DNA from: UBA11524 sp963590165
Lineage (GTDB): Bacteria > Bacillota > Clostridia > Christensenellales > Aristaeellaceae
Length of the DNA: 64,000 nt
Assembly (NCBI GenBank): GCA_963590165.1
Contig: CAVANO010000011.1
Location: 62,001-126,000, forward strand
Direction of reading: 5' to 3'
Positions within the stretch are counted from its first letter, which is position 1, and every line of letters starts with the position of its first letter. The notes below the pieces were generated by a model that saw nothing but the letters and a program-made list of their open reading frames with translations, did no database searches and was not told the DNA's origin. Positions 43,207 to 51,483 of this stretch are shown here, one piece after another. A program made the position numbers and the translations under genes.

Positions 43207-44021
43207 GCAAGCATATTCTGCTGGTGCACGATTTGGCAGGCTACGGCAAGGTGTCGCTGAGCGCGATGATGCCGGTGCTGTCCCATATGGGGCACCATCT
43301 CTATACGCTGCCGACGGCGCTTGTCAGCAACACGCTGGACTACGGCAAATTCTACATTCAGGAAACGACGGAATACATGCGCCAATCCCTGAAGGTGTGG
43401 AAGGAACTCGGCTTCACGTTCGACATCGTGTCCACCGGCATGATTATGTCCGCGGAGCAGGCAGCGCTCGTGTCTGATTTCTGCGCGCAGTCCGCCAAGA
43501 AGGGCGTGCTGATTTTTGTTGACCCCATTATGGGCGATGAGGGCATGCTCTACAACGGCGTTGGTGAGGAAACCATCGCGCATATGCGGAATATGGTCGC
43601 TGTGGCAGACTGCATCGTGCCGAATTACACCGAGGCGGCGTATCTGGCGGATCTGCCCTATCAGCAGGAGCTGACCGAGGAAGCGGCGCATGCGCTGGTG
43701 GAAAAGCTCCATCAGATGGGTACGAAGTCCGTCGTGGTGACAAGCGCGAAGGTGGAGGGCGCCGACTGCGTCATCGGCTATGACGGCACGAAAGGCGAAT
43801 TTTTCCGCATTCCGTTCGACATGATTCCGGTTCGCTTTGTCGGCACGGGCGACATTTTCTCCGCCGTGATGCTCGGCAGGATGGCGGACGGCGTGCCGCT
43901 GCAAGCCGCTGTCCGCAGTGCCATGGATGCTGTGCGGATTATGATTGAGCGCAACCGCGACAAGGAGGACAAATACCTCGGCATCCCGATTGAAACATGC
44001 CTGGAGGTGCTTGACCGATGA
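43203..44021 (+). CDS. pyridoxamine/pyridoxal kinase (PdxY/PdxK-like)
   Basis: Ribokinase-fold kinase making PLP or PMP from B6 vitamers by salvage. 272 residues. VHDLAGYGKVSLSAMMPVLS at the start, FVDPIMGDEGMLY, PNYTEAAYL and the phosphate-binding GTGDIFSAVMLG are present. Overlaps ridA and the TIGR04076 gene by 4 bases each. PdxY and PdxK cannot be separated by eye; a hydroxymethylpyrimidine kinase is less likely from the N-terminus. Confidence 0.9.
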   Translation: MSKHILLVHDLAGYGKVSLSAMMPVLSHMGHHLYTLPTALVSNTLDYGKFYIQETTEYMRQSLKVWKELGFTFDIVSTGMIMSAEQAALVSDFCAQSAKKGVLIFVDPIMGDEGMLYNGVGEETIAHMRNMVAVADCIVPNYTEAAYLADLPYQQELTEEAAHALVEKLHQMGTKSVVVTSAKVEGADCVIGYDGTKGEFFRIPFDMIPVRFVGTGDIFSAVMLGRMADGVPLQAAVRSAMDAVRIMIERNRDKEDKYLGIPIETCLEVLDR

Positions 44022-44281
44022 ACCGCCCGAAGATCCGGATTACGCTGATTGACCGCAAGGGCGACTGCCCGTGCCATCGCGGACATAAAATCGGCGATTC
44101 GTGGGATTTCGATACCGAGCGCGGAAAGCTCTGCCCCATGGCGATGCATGTCGCATTCCTCTACGCCGATATCCTGCGCTACGGCGGCAGCATTCCCGGC
44201 AAAAAGGAAGGGACAGCCGTCTTTTCCTGCCCCGATGCGGATACGCTCAACATCTTTCTGGTCGAAAAGGTGACAGAATAA
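44018..44281 (+). CDS. TIGR04076-family small protein
   Basis: 87 residues. Family pattern: KIRITLIDRKG, CPCHRGHKIGDSW, a central LCPMAMHVAFLYADIL, and a C-terminal FSCPDADTLNIFLVEKV. Cys residues 19, 21, 42 and 73 or so may bind metal. Function unknown. It overlaps the B6 kinase gene, so it belongs to the ridA transcript. Confidence 0.82.
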   Translation: MNRPKIRITLIDRKGDCPCHRGHKIGDSWDFDTERGKLCPMAMHVAFLYADILRYGGSIPGKKEGTAVFSCPDADTLNIFLVEKVTE

Positions 44282-44314
44282 GTCTGCGAATCGCGATTAT
44301 TTCCTGAAAAACGA

Positions 44315-44343
44315 TTGCAATCGCGTTTCGAATCGTGTATAAT
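44315..44343 (+). promoter_or_regulatory. sigma-A promoter of scfA
   Basis: TTGCAA and TATAAT with a 17-base spacer, 40 bases upstream of the SCIFF precursor start. Confidence 0.82.
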
Positions 44344-44382
44344 GGCATAGACCCCTTTGATAATAATGGAGGATGATGTATT

Positions 44383-44583
44383 ATGAAGCATATCGAAACG
44401 ATCCAGAAGCCCTGCCTGAAGAATTCCCTGGCACATGGCGGCTGCGGCGAATGCCAGGCGTCCTGCCAGTCCGCTTGCAAGACCAGCTGCACCGTTGCCA
44501 ACCAGTCCTGCGCCAACAAGGAAAACAGCGACGTGCTCGCGGGCAACGAGGGCAAGCTCAACCGTCTGTACAACCGGAAGTAA
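44383..44583 (+). CDS. scfA: SCIFF peptide precursor (six cysteines in forty-five residues)
   Basis: 66-residue ribosomal peptide precursor. MKHIETIQKP start, then Cys 21, 24, 28, 32, 36 and 43 in the pattern GGCGECQASCQSACKTSC and NQSC, which is the highly conserved SCIFF core; Cys11 is an extra upstream Cys. The maturase forms thioether bonds between Cys and nearby Thr residues. GGAGGATG lies 9 bases before the ATG. A hairpin after the gene should make precursor more abundant than the maturase. The biological role of SCIFF is still unknown. Confidence 0.95.
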   Translation: MKHIETIQKPCLKNSLAHGGCGECQASCQSACKTSCTVANQSCANKENSDVLAGNEGKLNRLYNRK

Positions 44584-44601
44584 TCTTTTCCCGCGGAAAC
44601 C

Positions 44602-44638
44602 AAGGCGGAGGCTGCCTCAGTGCGCCTTCGCTTTTTTT
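44602..44638 (+). terminator. attenuating terminator between scfA and scfB
   Basis: Nested stem AAGGCG / CGCCTT enclosing GAGG / CCTC, then CGCTTTTTTT. The scfB leader behind it also carries an ACGGACGAAGTCCG micro-hairpin. Confidence 0.82.
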
Positions 44639-44786
44639 CGGGTACAGCTGCGCTGCTCCTAAAAGAAAAACGGACGAAGTCCGCGAAGTCCGCGAAAAAA
44701 TGCAAGCATCATAAAGAAGATCATGAGCTCAAGCCATCCGGCTTGCAAATCCCAAACAAGAATGCCAGAAAAGAGGAAAAACAACC

Positions 44787-46175
44787 ATGATTCACACCTT
44801 CAAGGCGGTAGGACAGCCGATGCTCCTTGACGTGGGCAGCGGTGCCGTCCATGCCATCGATGACATGGCCTTTGACGTGCTGGAAATGTGGAACGATCAT
44901 ACGCCGGACGAAATCCGCGCCGCGCTCACGGGCAAGTATGCCGCCGAGGAGGTCGACGAGGTCATCGGAGAGCTTCGTCAGCTGGAGGACATCGGCGCGC
45001 TGAACGCCCCGGACAACTATGATGACGTGACGCAGCTGACCGAGCCGGGCGTGGTGAAATCCATGTGCCTGCACGCGGCGCACGACTGCAACCTGCGCTG
45101 CAAGTACTGCTTCGCGGCGACGGGTGATTTCTGCATGGGTGAGCGCAAGCTCCTGCCCTACGAGGTCGGCAAGGCGGCGATTGACTGGCTGGTGGAACAC
45201 TCCGGCAAGCGCGTGAATCTGGAGCTGGACTTCTTCGGCGGCGAACCGCTGATGAATTTCCCGGTGATTAAGCGCCTTGTCGCCTACGGCCGTTCGCTGG
45301 AGAAGGAGAAGAACAAGCACTTCAAGTTCACCATCACGACGAACTGCGTGCTGATGACCGATGAAATCATGGACTTCCTCAACAAGGAAATGAGCAACGT
45401 CGTCATCTCCATGGACGGCCGTCCCGAGGTGCATGACCGCATGCGCCCGACCATCAACGGCAAGGGCAGCTACGATATCATCCTTGAAAAGGCGAAGGAG
45501 TTTGTCCGCCGCCGCAACGCTTGCGACAAGGAATACTACGTCCGCGGCACCTTCACCGGCTACAACAAGGATTTCGGCAACGATGTCCTGCATCTGGCGG
45601 ATCAGGGCTTTGACCAGATCAGCGTCGAACCCGTTGTGACCGACCCGAAGTGCGAATATGCGCTGAAGGAGGAGGATCTGCCGGAAATCCGCGCGGAATA
45701 CGAGCGTCTTGCCCAGATTTACATGGATCGCCGCGCCAACGGCAAGTGGTTCAACTTCTTCCACTTCATGGTTGACCTTGAAGGCGGTCCGTGCCTGCGC
45801 AAGCGCCTGACCGGCTGCGGTGCAGGCAACGAGTACGTTGCGGTTACCCCGGACGGCGACATCTACCCGTGCCATCAGTTTGTCGGACGCGAGGGCTACC
45901 GCATGGGCAGCGTGCTTGACGGTACGTTCGACCGTGAGATTCAGGCGAAGTTCGCCCACAACACCGTGCTGAACAAGGAAAAGTGCCGCGACTGCTGGGC
46001 ACGGTTCTTCTGCTCCGGCGGCTGCGCGGCGAATGCGCAGGCATTCCACGGCGACATTTCCGAGCCGTACGACATGGAGTGCCAGATGGAGCGCAAGCGC
46101 CTTGAATGCGCCATGGCGATTTATGCCAAGGAGCGCGCCGCACGTATGGCACGCGAACAGGAAGAAAACAAGTAA
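44787..46175 (+). CDS. scfB: SCIFF radical SAM maturase
   Basis: 462-residue radical SAM/SPASM enzyme that installs thioether crosslinks in SCIFF. The radical SAM [4Fe-4S] Cys are C101, C105 and C108 (CNLRCKYCF). The N-terminal 85 residues form a peptide-recognition (RRE-like) region. The C-terminal SPASM domain supplies auxiliary cluster Cys: GCGAGNEYVAV, YPCHQF, KCRDCWARFFCSGGC, MECQMERKRLEC. Follows scfA by 203 bases, the standard arrangement in Clostridia. Confidence 0.96.
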   Translation: MIHTFKAVGQPMLLDVGSGAVHAIDDMAFDVLEMWNDHTPDEIRAALTGKYAAEEVDEVIGELRQLEDIGALNAPDNYDDVTQLTEPGVVKSMCLHAAHDCNLRCKYCFAATGDFCMGERKLLPYEVGKAAIDWLVEHSGKRVNLELDFFGGEPLMNFPVIKRLVAYGRSLEKEKNKHFKFTITTNCVLMTDEIMDFLNKEMSNVVISMDGRPEVHDRMRPTINGKGSYDIILEKAKEFVRRRNACDKEYYVRGTFTGYNKDFGNDVLHLADQGFDQISVEPVVTDPKCEYALKEEDLPEIRAEYERLAQIYMDRRANGKWFNFFHFMVDLEGGPCLRKRLTGCGAGNEYVAVTPDGDIYPCHQFVGREGYRMGSVLDGTFDREIQAKFAHNTVLNKEKCRDCWARFFCSGGCAANAQAFHGDISEPYDMECQMERKRLECAMAIYAKERAARMAREQEENK

Positions 46176-46180
46176 ATTTT

Positions 46181-46213
46181 CCGGCTGTCTCTTCGTGAGG
46201 CAGCCGGTTTTTT
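46181..46213 (+). terminator. terminator after scfB
   Basis: Stem CCGGCTGTCTC / GAGGCAGCCGG (one G-T pair), loop TTCGT, then TTTTTTG. Confidence 0.92.
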
Positions 46214-46256
46214 GCAAATGATGAAGTGATATGACAAAACGACTATGGAATTTTGT

Positions 46257-47318
46257 TTACTTTCCCCTGACTGCCCGAATGATGGCTCTTGTCACAATCT
46301 GCATGTCCTCCGAAGTGCCGATGGTTACGCGCAGATATGCCTTCAGATTCGGTGCGGAGAAATGCCGCACGAGAATGCCTTCCTCGCGCAAACGCTGCTG
46401 TACGCCGGAAGCATCGTCGTCATCCGCGCGGACAAACAGGAAGTTCGTCTGGCTCTCCAGCACGGGAATGCCGGCATCAAGCAGCGCATTCCGGCATTCA
46501 TCACGGTCACGGCAGATGGCAGCGGCGGTTTTCGCGGCATATTCGGTGTCCAGAATCGCTTCGCGGGCAACGAGCTGCGCAACGCGGTCAACCGGATAGC
46601 TGTTGAAGCTGTCGCGGACGCGCTTAAGGGCGGCAATCAGGTTCGGCTGCCCCATCGCGTAGCCGATGCGCATGCCGGCAAGAGCATGGCTCTTGCTGAA
46701 GGTGCGTGTAATCAGCACATTGTCGCATTCGCGCAGCAGGCGGACGGCGGTTTCCTCCGCGAATGCGGCGTATGCCTCGTCAATCAGCAGGACAGCGCCG
46801 TTTTCACGCGTGTGCCGGGCGAGAACGCGGAGCCGGTCGACAGAAAGCGCCATGCCGGTCGGAGCGTTCGGGTTGGCAAGGACAATCGGCAGCCCCTGCA
46901 TGAGCGCGTCATCGTCCACGGAGAAATCCGCCTTCATCGGGACAGAAACGGGTGATGCGCCGAAAAGTCCGGCATAAACGGGGTAAAACGAGTACGTAAC
47001 GGCCGGAATCGCAACGGATTTTCCGGCGAAGAACGCGGCAAATGCAAACGCCAGCACCTCATCCGAGCCGTTGCCGCAGAACACCCAGTCCGACGGGATG
47101 TTCTCCACTTCGCCGATGGCTTCGCAAAGCGCGGTCGCGTCCATATCCGGATACAGCCGCAGCGCGTCTGCGTCGTATGTCCGCAACGCCTCAAACACGC
47201 GCGGCGACGGCGGATAGGGGTTCTCGTTTGTGTTCAGCTTGATGAATTTCCGATTTTTGGGCTGCTCACCAGCAGTATAGGGCGTCAAACGGAGCGCAAG
47301 TTCGCTTTCATAGGCCAT
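46257..47318 (-). CDS. hisC: histidinol-phosphate aminotransferase
   Basis: PLP enzyme converting imidazole-acetol phosphate to histidinol phosphate. 353 residues of the class I/II aminotransferase fold: KLNTNENPYPPSPRV, NPNAPTGMALSV, LIDEAYAAFA, and the PLP Lys in TRTFSKSHALAGMRIGY. The ATG at 47318 has the ribosome site GGAGG 8 bases upstream; the ATG at 47324 forms an ATGA overlap with hisF but lies only two bases from that site. Last gene of hisH-hisF-hisC. Confidence 0.95.
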   Translation of the reverse strand: MAYESELALRLTPYTAGEQPKNRKFIKLNTNENPYPPSPRVFEALRTYDADALRLYPDMDATALCEAIGEVENIPSDWVFCGNGSDEVLAFAFAAFFAGKSVAIPAVTYSFYPVYAGLFGASPVSVPMKADFSVDDDALMQGLPIVLANPNAPTGMALSVDRLRVLARHTRENGAVLLIDEAYAAFAEETAVRLLRECDNVLITRTFSKSHALAGMRIGYAMGQPNLIAALKRVRDSFNSYPVDRVAQLVAREAILDTEYAAKTAAAICRDRDECRNALLDAGIPVLESQTNFLFVRADDDDASGVQQRLREEGILVRHFSAPNLKAYLRVTIGTSEDMQIVTRAIIRAVRGK

Positions 47319-47320
47319 TG

Positions 47321-48082
47321 TCATATCCTCCTGACCGGCACGCCTTCGCCGGACAAATAATCTTTCAGGTCGCTGATTTTCATGATGCCGAAGTGGAACA
47401 GGGTCGCCGCGAGTGCTGCGTCCGCATGACCAACCGTCAGCGCATCGCGGAAGTGCGCCATGGTGCCTGCGCCGCCGCTGGCAATGACCGGCACGCTGAC
47501 CGCATCGGCAATCGCACGCGTGACATCCAAATCAAAACCGTTGCCGACGCCGTCGCAGTCCATGCTTGTCAGCAGGATTTCGCCTGCGCCGCGCCGGACA
47601 CCCTCGGCTGCCCATTCCAGCGCATCGAGCCCTGTGTTCTCGCGTCCGCCGCGGACATACACGTCCCATCCGCCGCCCATGCGCCGTTTGACATCCATTG
47701 CCAGCACGATACACTGGCTGCCGAAGCGGAGCGCACTTTCGGTGATGAAGTCAGGATTGCGGACGGCAGGCGAATTGATGCTGACCTTATCCGCACCGAG
47801 GCGGAGCAGACTGCGAATCTGCGCCAAATCGCTGATGCCGCCGCCGACCGTGAACGGGATGAATACCTGCTCCGCCACGCGCGACACGACATCGAGCATG
47901 GTGGCGCGCTGCTCATAGGATGCGTTGATATCCAGCAGCACCAGCTCATCCGCACCGGCATCGTTATAGCGGATGGCCGCCTCGACCGGGTCGCCGGCAT
48001 CGCGGATATCCGTGAAATGGACGCCCTTCACGACGCGGCCGTCGCGGATGTCAAGGCACGGGATGATGCGTTTCGTCAGCAT
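47321..48082 (-). CDS. hisF: imidazole glycerol phosphate synthase cyclase subunit
   Basis: 253-residue TIM barrel that joins ammonia from HisH with PRFAR to give imidazole glycerol phosphate and AICAR. Catalytic Asp11 lies in PCLDIRDGRVVKG and the second Asp in VLAMDVKRR; phosphate-binding loops are FTVGGGISD and VIASGGAGTM. Overlaps hisH by 7 bases. Confidence 0.97.
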   Translation of the reverse strand: MLTKRIIPCLDIRDGRVVKGVHFTDIRDAGDPVEAAIRYNDAGADELVLLDINASYEQRATMLDVVSRVAEQVFIPFTVGGGISDLAQIRSLLRLGADKVSINSPAVRNPDFITESALRFGSQCIVLAMDVKRRMGGGWDVYVRGGRENTGLDALEWAAEGVRRGAGEILLTSMDCDGVGNGFDLDVTRAIADAVSVPVIASGGAGTMAHFRDALTVGHADAALAATLFHFGIMKISDLKDYLSGEGVPVRRI

Positions 48083-48690
48083 GAGGCTCCCCCTTTCCAC
48101 GCGGCAAAGCGGCGCAGCATGTTCAGACCTGCCTCGCCGGATTTCTCCGGATGAAACTGCGTTGCCATGACGTTGCCGCGCTCAATGGCGGCGGTGAACG
48201 TCTGCCCGTAGGTGCATGTCGCACTCGTCCATTCCGGCGAAACGTCCGCCATGCAATAGCTGTGCACGAAGTACACGCAAGGTGCTGCATCCGCATCGAA
48301 CAATACGCTTTGGCGCGTTTCGAGCGTATTCCAGCCCATGTGCGGGATTTTCAGCCCATGCTCCTCAAGGTGTGTGACGGTGCCCGGAAACAGCCCGAGA
48401 CCATCGTAGAAGCCGTTTTCCTCGCTGTGCTCAAACATCAGCTGCATGCCGAGGCAAATGCCGAGCACAGGTGTCCCCTGCGCGGCAGCATCGAGCACAG
48501 CACGGTCGAGATGTTTCCGGCGGATGAGTGCCATGGCATCCGCAAACGCGCCGACACCGGGGAGAATGACATGGTCGGCGGCACGAATCGTTTCGGGCGA
48601 ATCCGTCACAACGGCAGAGGCTCCGATATATTCGAGGGCTTTTTGGACACTGCGAAGATTCCCCATGCCGTAATCGATGATAGCGATCAT
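48076..48690 (-). CDS. hisH: imidazole glycerol phosphate synthase glutaminase subunit
   Basis: 204-residue class I glutamine amidotransferase feeding ammonia to HisF. Cys nucleophile in LGICLGMQLMFE, His and Glu in TQFHPEKSG. GGAGG precedes the ATG. First of three his genes; the remaining histidine genes are elsewhere. A CAGACTTCGTCTG micro-hairpin lies in the promoter region (48725-48740). Confidence 0.96.
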   Translation of the reverse strand: MIAIIDYGMGNLRSVQKALEYIGASAVVTDSPETIRAADHVILPGVGAFADAMALIRRKHLDRAVLDAAAQGTPVLGICLGMQLMFEHSEENGFYDGLGLFPGTVTHLEEHGLKIPHMGWNTLETRQSVLFDADAAPCVYFVHSYCMADVSPEWTSATCTYGQTFTAAIERGNVMATQFHPEKSGEAGLNMLRRFAAWKGGASC

Positions 48691-48781
48691 CTGGCTTTTC
48701 CTCCTTGAGGGCATTTTTATAGAAAACAGACGAAGTCTGCAACGAATCATCACACTAATGTATTAAAGCGGCAATGCCCGG

Positions 48782-48809
48782 AAAAAGGCAGGGAAGAACT
48801 TCTCTGCCT
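48782..48809 (-). terminator. terminator of purA
   Basis: Stem GGCAGAGAA / TTCCCTGCC (one mismatch) with a short loop, then TTTTT on the minus strand. Confidence 0.82.
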
Positions 48810-48818
48810 GAATCCGCA

Positions 48819-50093
48819 TCAGCGATACAGCACCTCATGGCGCTTGGGACCGTTTGAAACCATCTTAATCGGAGCACCGCACTGCTTTTCGATGAATTCC
48901 ACATACTTCCGGCAGTTCTCCGGCAGCTCATCGTAGCTCTTGACGCCGCGGATGTCGCACTTCCAGCCGGGCAGCTTCTCATACACCGGCTTGCAGCGCA
49001 TCAGCGTCGGGGTTGCGGGGAATTCGGTAATCTGCTTGCCGTCCACCTCGTATGCCACACACACCGGAATCTCGTCGAGATAGCCCAGGACATCGAGGTT
49101 TGTCAGGACGACCTGCGTCGCCCCCTGCACCATCACGCCGTAACGCGTCGCAACGGCATCGAACCAGCCGACATCGCGCGCGCGGCCGGTCGTCGCACCG
49201 AATTCGCCGGCATCACCGCCGCGGCGGCGGAGTTCATCGCCTGCAGCACCTTCAAGCTTGCTGACAAACGCGCCTGCACCGACGCAGGAGGAATAGGCCT
49301 TCGTGACGCACACGATATCGGTCATGTCGCGCGGCGAAACGCCGGCACCGACGCAACCGTAGCCCGCGAGCGGCGAGGATGAGGTCGTGTAAGGATAAAT
49401 GCCGTGGTCGGGGTCGCGCAGGGAGCCGAGCTGTCCCTCGAGCAGGATGGTCTTGCCTTCCTGATTCGCCTGATGCAGATAATACGTCGTGTCAGCGACC
49501 ATCGGGCGGATTTTCTCGGCGAGGTCATGCAGCTTCGCCATCAGCGCATCGATGTCAATCGGCGGCTGATGATACAGGTGCTCCAGCAGGACGTTCTTCT
49601 TCACCAGCGCGATTTCAAGGCGCTTGCGGAGCAGTTCCTCATCGTACAGCTGGCAGACCTGAATGCCGACCTTGGCGAACTTATCGGAATAGAAGGGTGC
49701 AATGCCGCTCTTGGTGGAGCCGAACGCGCTCTTGCCGAGGCGTTCTTCCTCCAGACGGTCAAAATCGATATGATAGGGCATCATGACCTGGCAGCGGTCG
49801 GAAATCATAAGCTTGGGCATCGGCACGCCGCGGGAGGTCAGCGCGTCCAGCTCCGTCAGCAGCGCCTCGATATTCAGCGCCACGCCGGGTCCGATGATGT
49901 TCACCACGTTCTGGTGGAAAACGCCGGACGGAAGCAGATGCAGTGCGAACTTGCCGTATTCATTGATGATGGTGTGACCGGCATTGGCGCCGCCCTGAAA
50001 GCGGACAACGATGTCGCTCTCTTCAGCGAGCAGGTCAGTAACCTTGCCCTTGCCTTCATCGCCCCAGTTGGCGCCTACAATGGTACGAACCAT
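48819..50093 (-). CDS. purA: adenylosuccinate synthetase
   Basis: GTP-dependent ligase joining IMP and aspartate in AMP synthesis. 424 residues. GANWGDEGKGKVTDLL (phosphate loop and catalytic Asp), GGANAGHTI (catalytic His), GIAPFYSDKFAK, TTSSSPLAGYGCVGAG and the C-terminal LPENCRKYVEFIE are present. Single gene with its own promoter and terminator. AICAR made by the adjacent HisHF also feeds IMP, a possible metabolic reason for the neighbourhood. Confidence 0.97.
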   Translation of the reverse strand: MVRTIVGANWGDEGKGKVTDLLAEESDIVVRFQGGANAGHTIINEYGKFALHLLPSGVFHQNVVNIIGPGVALNIEALLTELDALTSRGVPMPKLMISDRCQVMMPYHIDFDRLEEERLGKSAFGSTKSGIAPFYSDKFAKVGIQVCQLYDEELLRKRLEIALVKKNVLLEHLYHQPPIDIDALMAKLHDLAEKIRPMVADTTYYLHQANQEGKTILLEGQLGSLRDPDHGIYPYTTSSSPLAGYGCVGAGVSPRDMTDIVCVTKAYSSCVGAGAFVSKLEGAAGDELRRRGGDAGEFGATTGRARDVGWFDAVATRYGVMVQGATQVVLTNLDVLGYLDEIPVCVAYEVDGKQITEFPATPTLMRCKPVYEKLPGWKCDIRGVKSYDELPENCRKYVEFIEKQCGAPIKMVSNGPKRHEVLYR

Positions 50094-50199
50094 GTTGGAA
50101 ACATCCCCCTTAAATTCGGCAGACTGCCAAGCGGCAGAGAATCTGCTTACGGTTTCGGCATAACCGCACTCCCGAACAATGTCAGGGCAGTTACACTTT

Positions 50200-50228
50200 A
50201 TTATGCGCCAGTCATCGGACAATGTCAA
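50200..50228 (-). promoter_or_regulatory. sigma-A promoter of purA
   Basis: Reading leftwards, TTGACA and CATAAT with a 17-base spacer, about 105 bases upstream of the start. No guanine or PRPP riboswitch signature was recognised in the leader. Confidence 0.8.
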
Positions 50229-50326
50229 GGGATAAACAAAAATAAAAACATTTTCGGGACGAAATCACAAAATGTTCGGGAAATGGGCGGGGAGGAAACC
50301 TCTTGCAGGGGTAAACCTCCAACCGG

Positions 50327-51352
50327 TCATTCGCTTGGGACAAGCGTCGCGAACCAGATGCAGTCGCCGACCATGCGGTTCTTGTGGCTTGAGGGCGAGT
50401 TGATTTTCTGATTATTCAGGGAAATGGTGCTGGAAGAACCGCCGTCGAGGTTGTACGCGTTGTCCAGCCCGAACTTGACGCATAGATTTGCCATCTGCAC
50501 GAGGTCAAAGCCGACCGATGTGGGCGACGTGCTTTCGGGACCCTCGTTGGTGATGATGAGGTACTCCAGCGGACCGAGCTGCCCGATGATGATGCGCTGC
50601 GCCTTCTTCGCCTTGCCGCAGTCGAGCGTGACCTCGTCCAAATCGGACAGTGCTACGCCGTCCACTACGAGCGCGGGACCGAAGCAGAACGCATGCAGCA
50701 CCGTGCCGCCGTTGTTCACGTACTCGTCCCACTTCGCCTGCGTTGTTTTGGTGATGAGGTGAAAATCACCGTTCATGTCGACAATCAGCTCATCGCGCCC
50801 CTTGTGCGGCTGCATGCGGAGGATGGTGCCGTTGCGCGCGACAATGCCCTGCTCGTGATACAGGCAGTAGTCACCGTTGATGCCCATGACTGCCTTGAAG
50901 CGTTTTGTCATGTCGTTGACGTGGCGTGCGTTCTTGGACGGGTACTTGTTGGCGAAGCCCGTGCGGAACTGGCTGACATCGGTCAGTTTCACGTGCGCGG
51001 ACATGACGGTCGTGGTGCCGTCGCCCGGCTCATCGACCTGCTCCAAATCCTGCGTCCAGTAGGTGACCTCAATCTGAATGTCGATGGAGTCATCATGATA
51101 GCCGGCGTTATCCGGCAGATAGCAGTCCTGATTCGGCTCGTTCGGGGAGACTTTGACATCCCATGGAATCGGCTCAAAGCCCAGCGCCTCCGCGGCGGAA
51201 ACGGCGGATGCGGAATCCGTATCCGTATCAGTATCCGCAAGCACTTCATCTTCGTCACCGAGGTCAAATTCCTCAGCCATCGCCGTCAGCGGAGAAAGCA
51301 GCATCATGCCGGACAGCAATAATGACGCCGTCCGGCGGAAAATGCGATGCAT
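50327..51352 (-). CDS. secreted phosphodiester glycosidase (NAGPA domain) protein
   Basis: 341 residues with a signal peptide (1-26, LTAMAEE) then an acidic Asp-Thr repeat (DTDTDTDS). The phosphodiester glycosidase domain follows at about 140-340: VMGINGDYCLYHEQGIVARN, FGPALVVDG, YLIITNEG and the diagnostic NLDGGSSSTISLN with VGDCIWFATL at the end. Relatives remove GlcNAc from phosphodiester linkages or act on wall teichoic/exopolysaccharide polymers. AGGAGG is 8 bases from the ATG, and a TATAAT at 51386-51391 lies upstream. Confidence 0.9.
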   Translation of the reverse strand: MHRIFRRTASLLLSGMMLLSPLTAMAEEFDLGDEDEVLADTDTDTDSASAVSAAEALGFEPIPWDVKVSPNEPNQDCYLPDNAGYHDDSIDIQIEVTYWTQDLEQVDEPGDGTTTVMSAHVKLTDVSQFRTGFANKYPSKNARHVNDMTKRFKAVMGINGDYCLYHEQGIVARNGTILRMQPHKGRDELIVDMNGDFHLITKTTQAKWDEYVNNGGTVLHAFCFGPALVVDGVALSDLDEVTLDCGKAKKAQRIIIGQLGPLEYLIITNEGPESTSPTSVGFDLVQMANLCVKFGLDNAYNLDGGSSSTISLNNQKINSPSSHKNRMVGDCIWFATLVPSE

Positions 51353-51437
51353 GGACGTGTACCTCCTGAAAAAATACTCCAAGACATTATACGGAATGGA
51401 AGGCGGATTTGTTCGGCAAATTCACGGAATTTTCACA

Positions 51438-51476
51438 TAAAAACAGGGAATCGGGCAGAACAACTCGATTCCCTGT
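51438..51476 (-). terminator. terminator of serS
   Basis: Perfect 11-bp stem ACAGGGAATCG / CGATTCCCTGT with a 12-base loop, then TTTTT on the minus strand. Confidence 0.95.
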
Positions 51477-51483
51477 GATGCCC

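Noticed and set aside
44018..44281. TIGR04076 protein as a second peptide precursor for ScfB
   Set aside because: It is coupled to the B6 kinase gene, has a folded-domain pattern and lacks the SCIFF Cys spacing; it lies before the separate scfA promoter.
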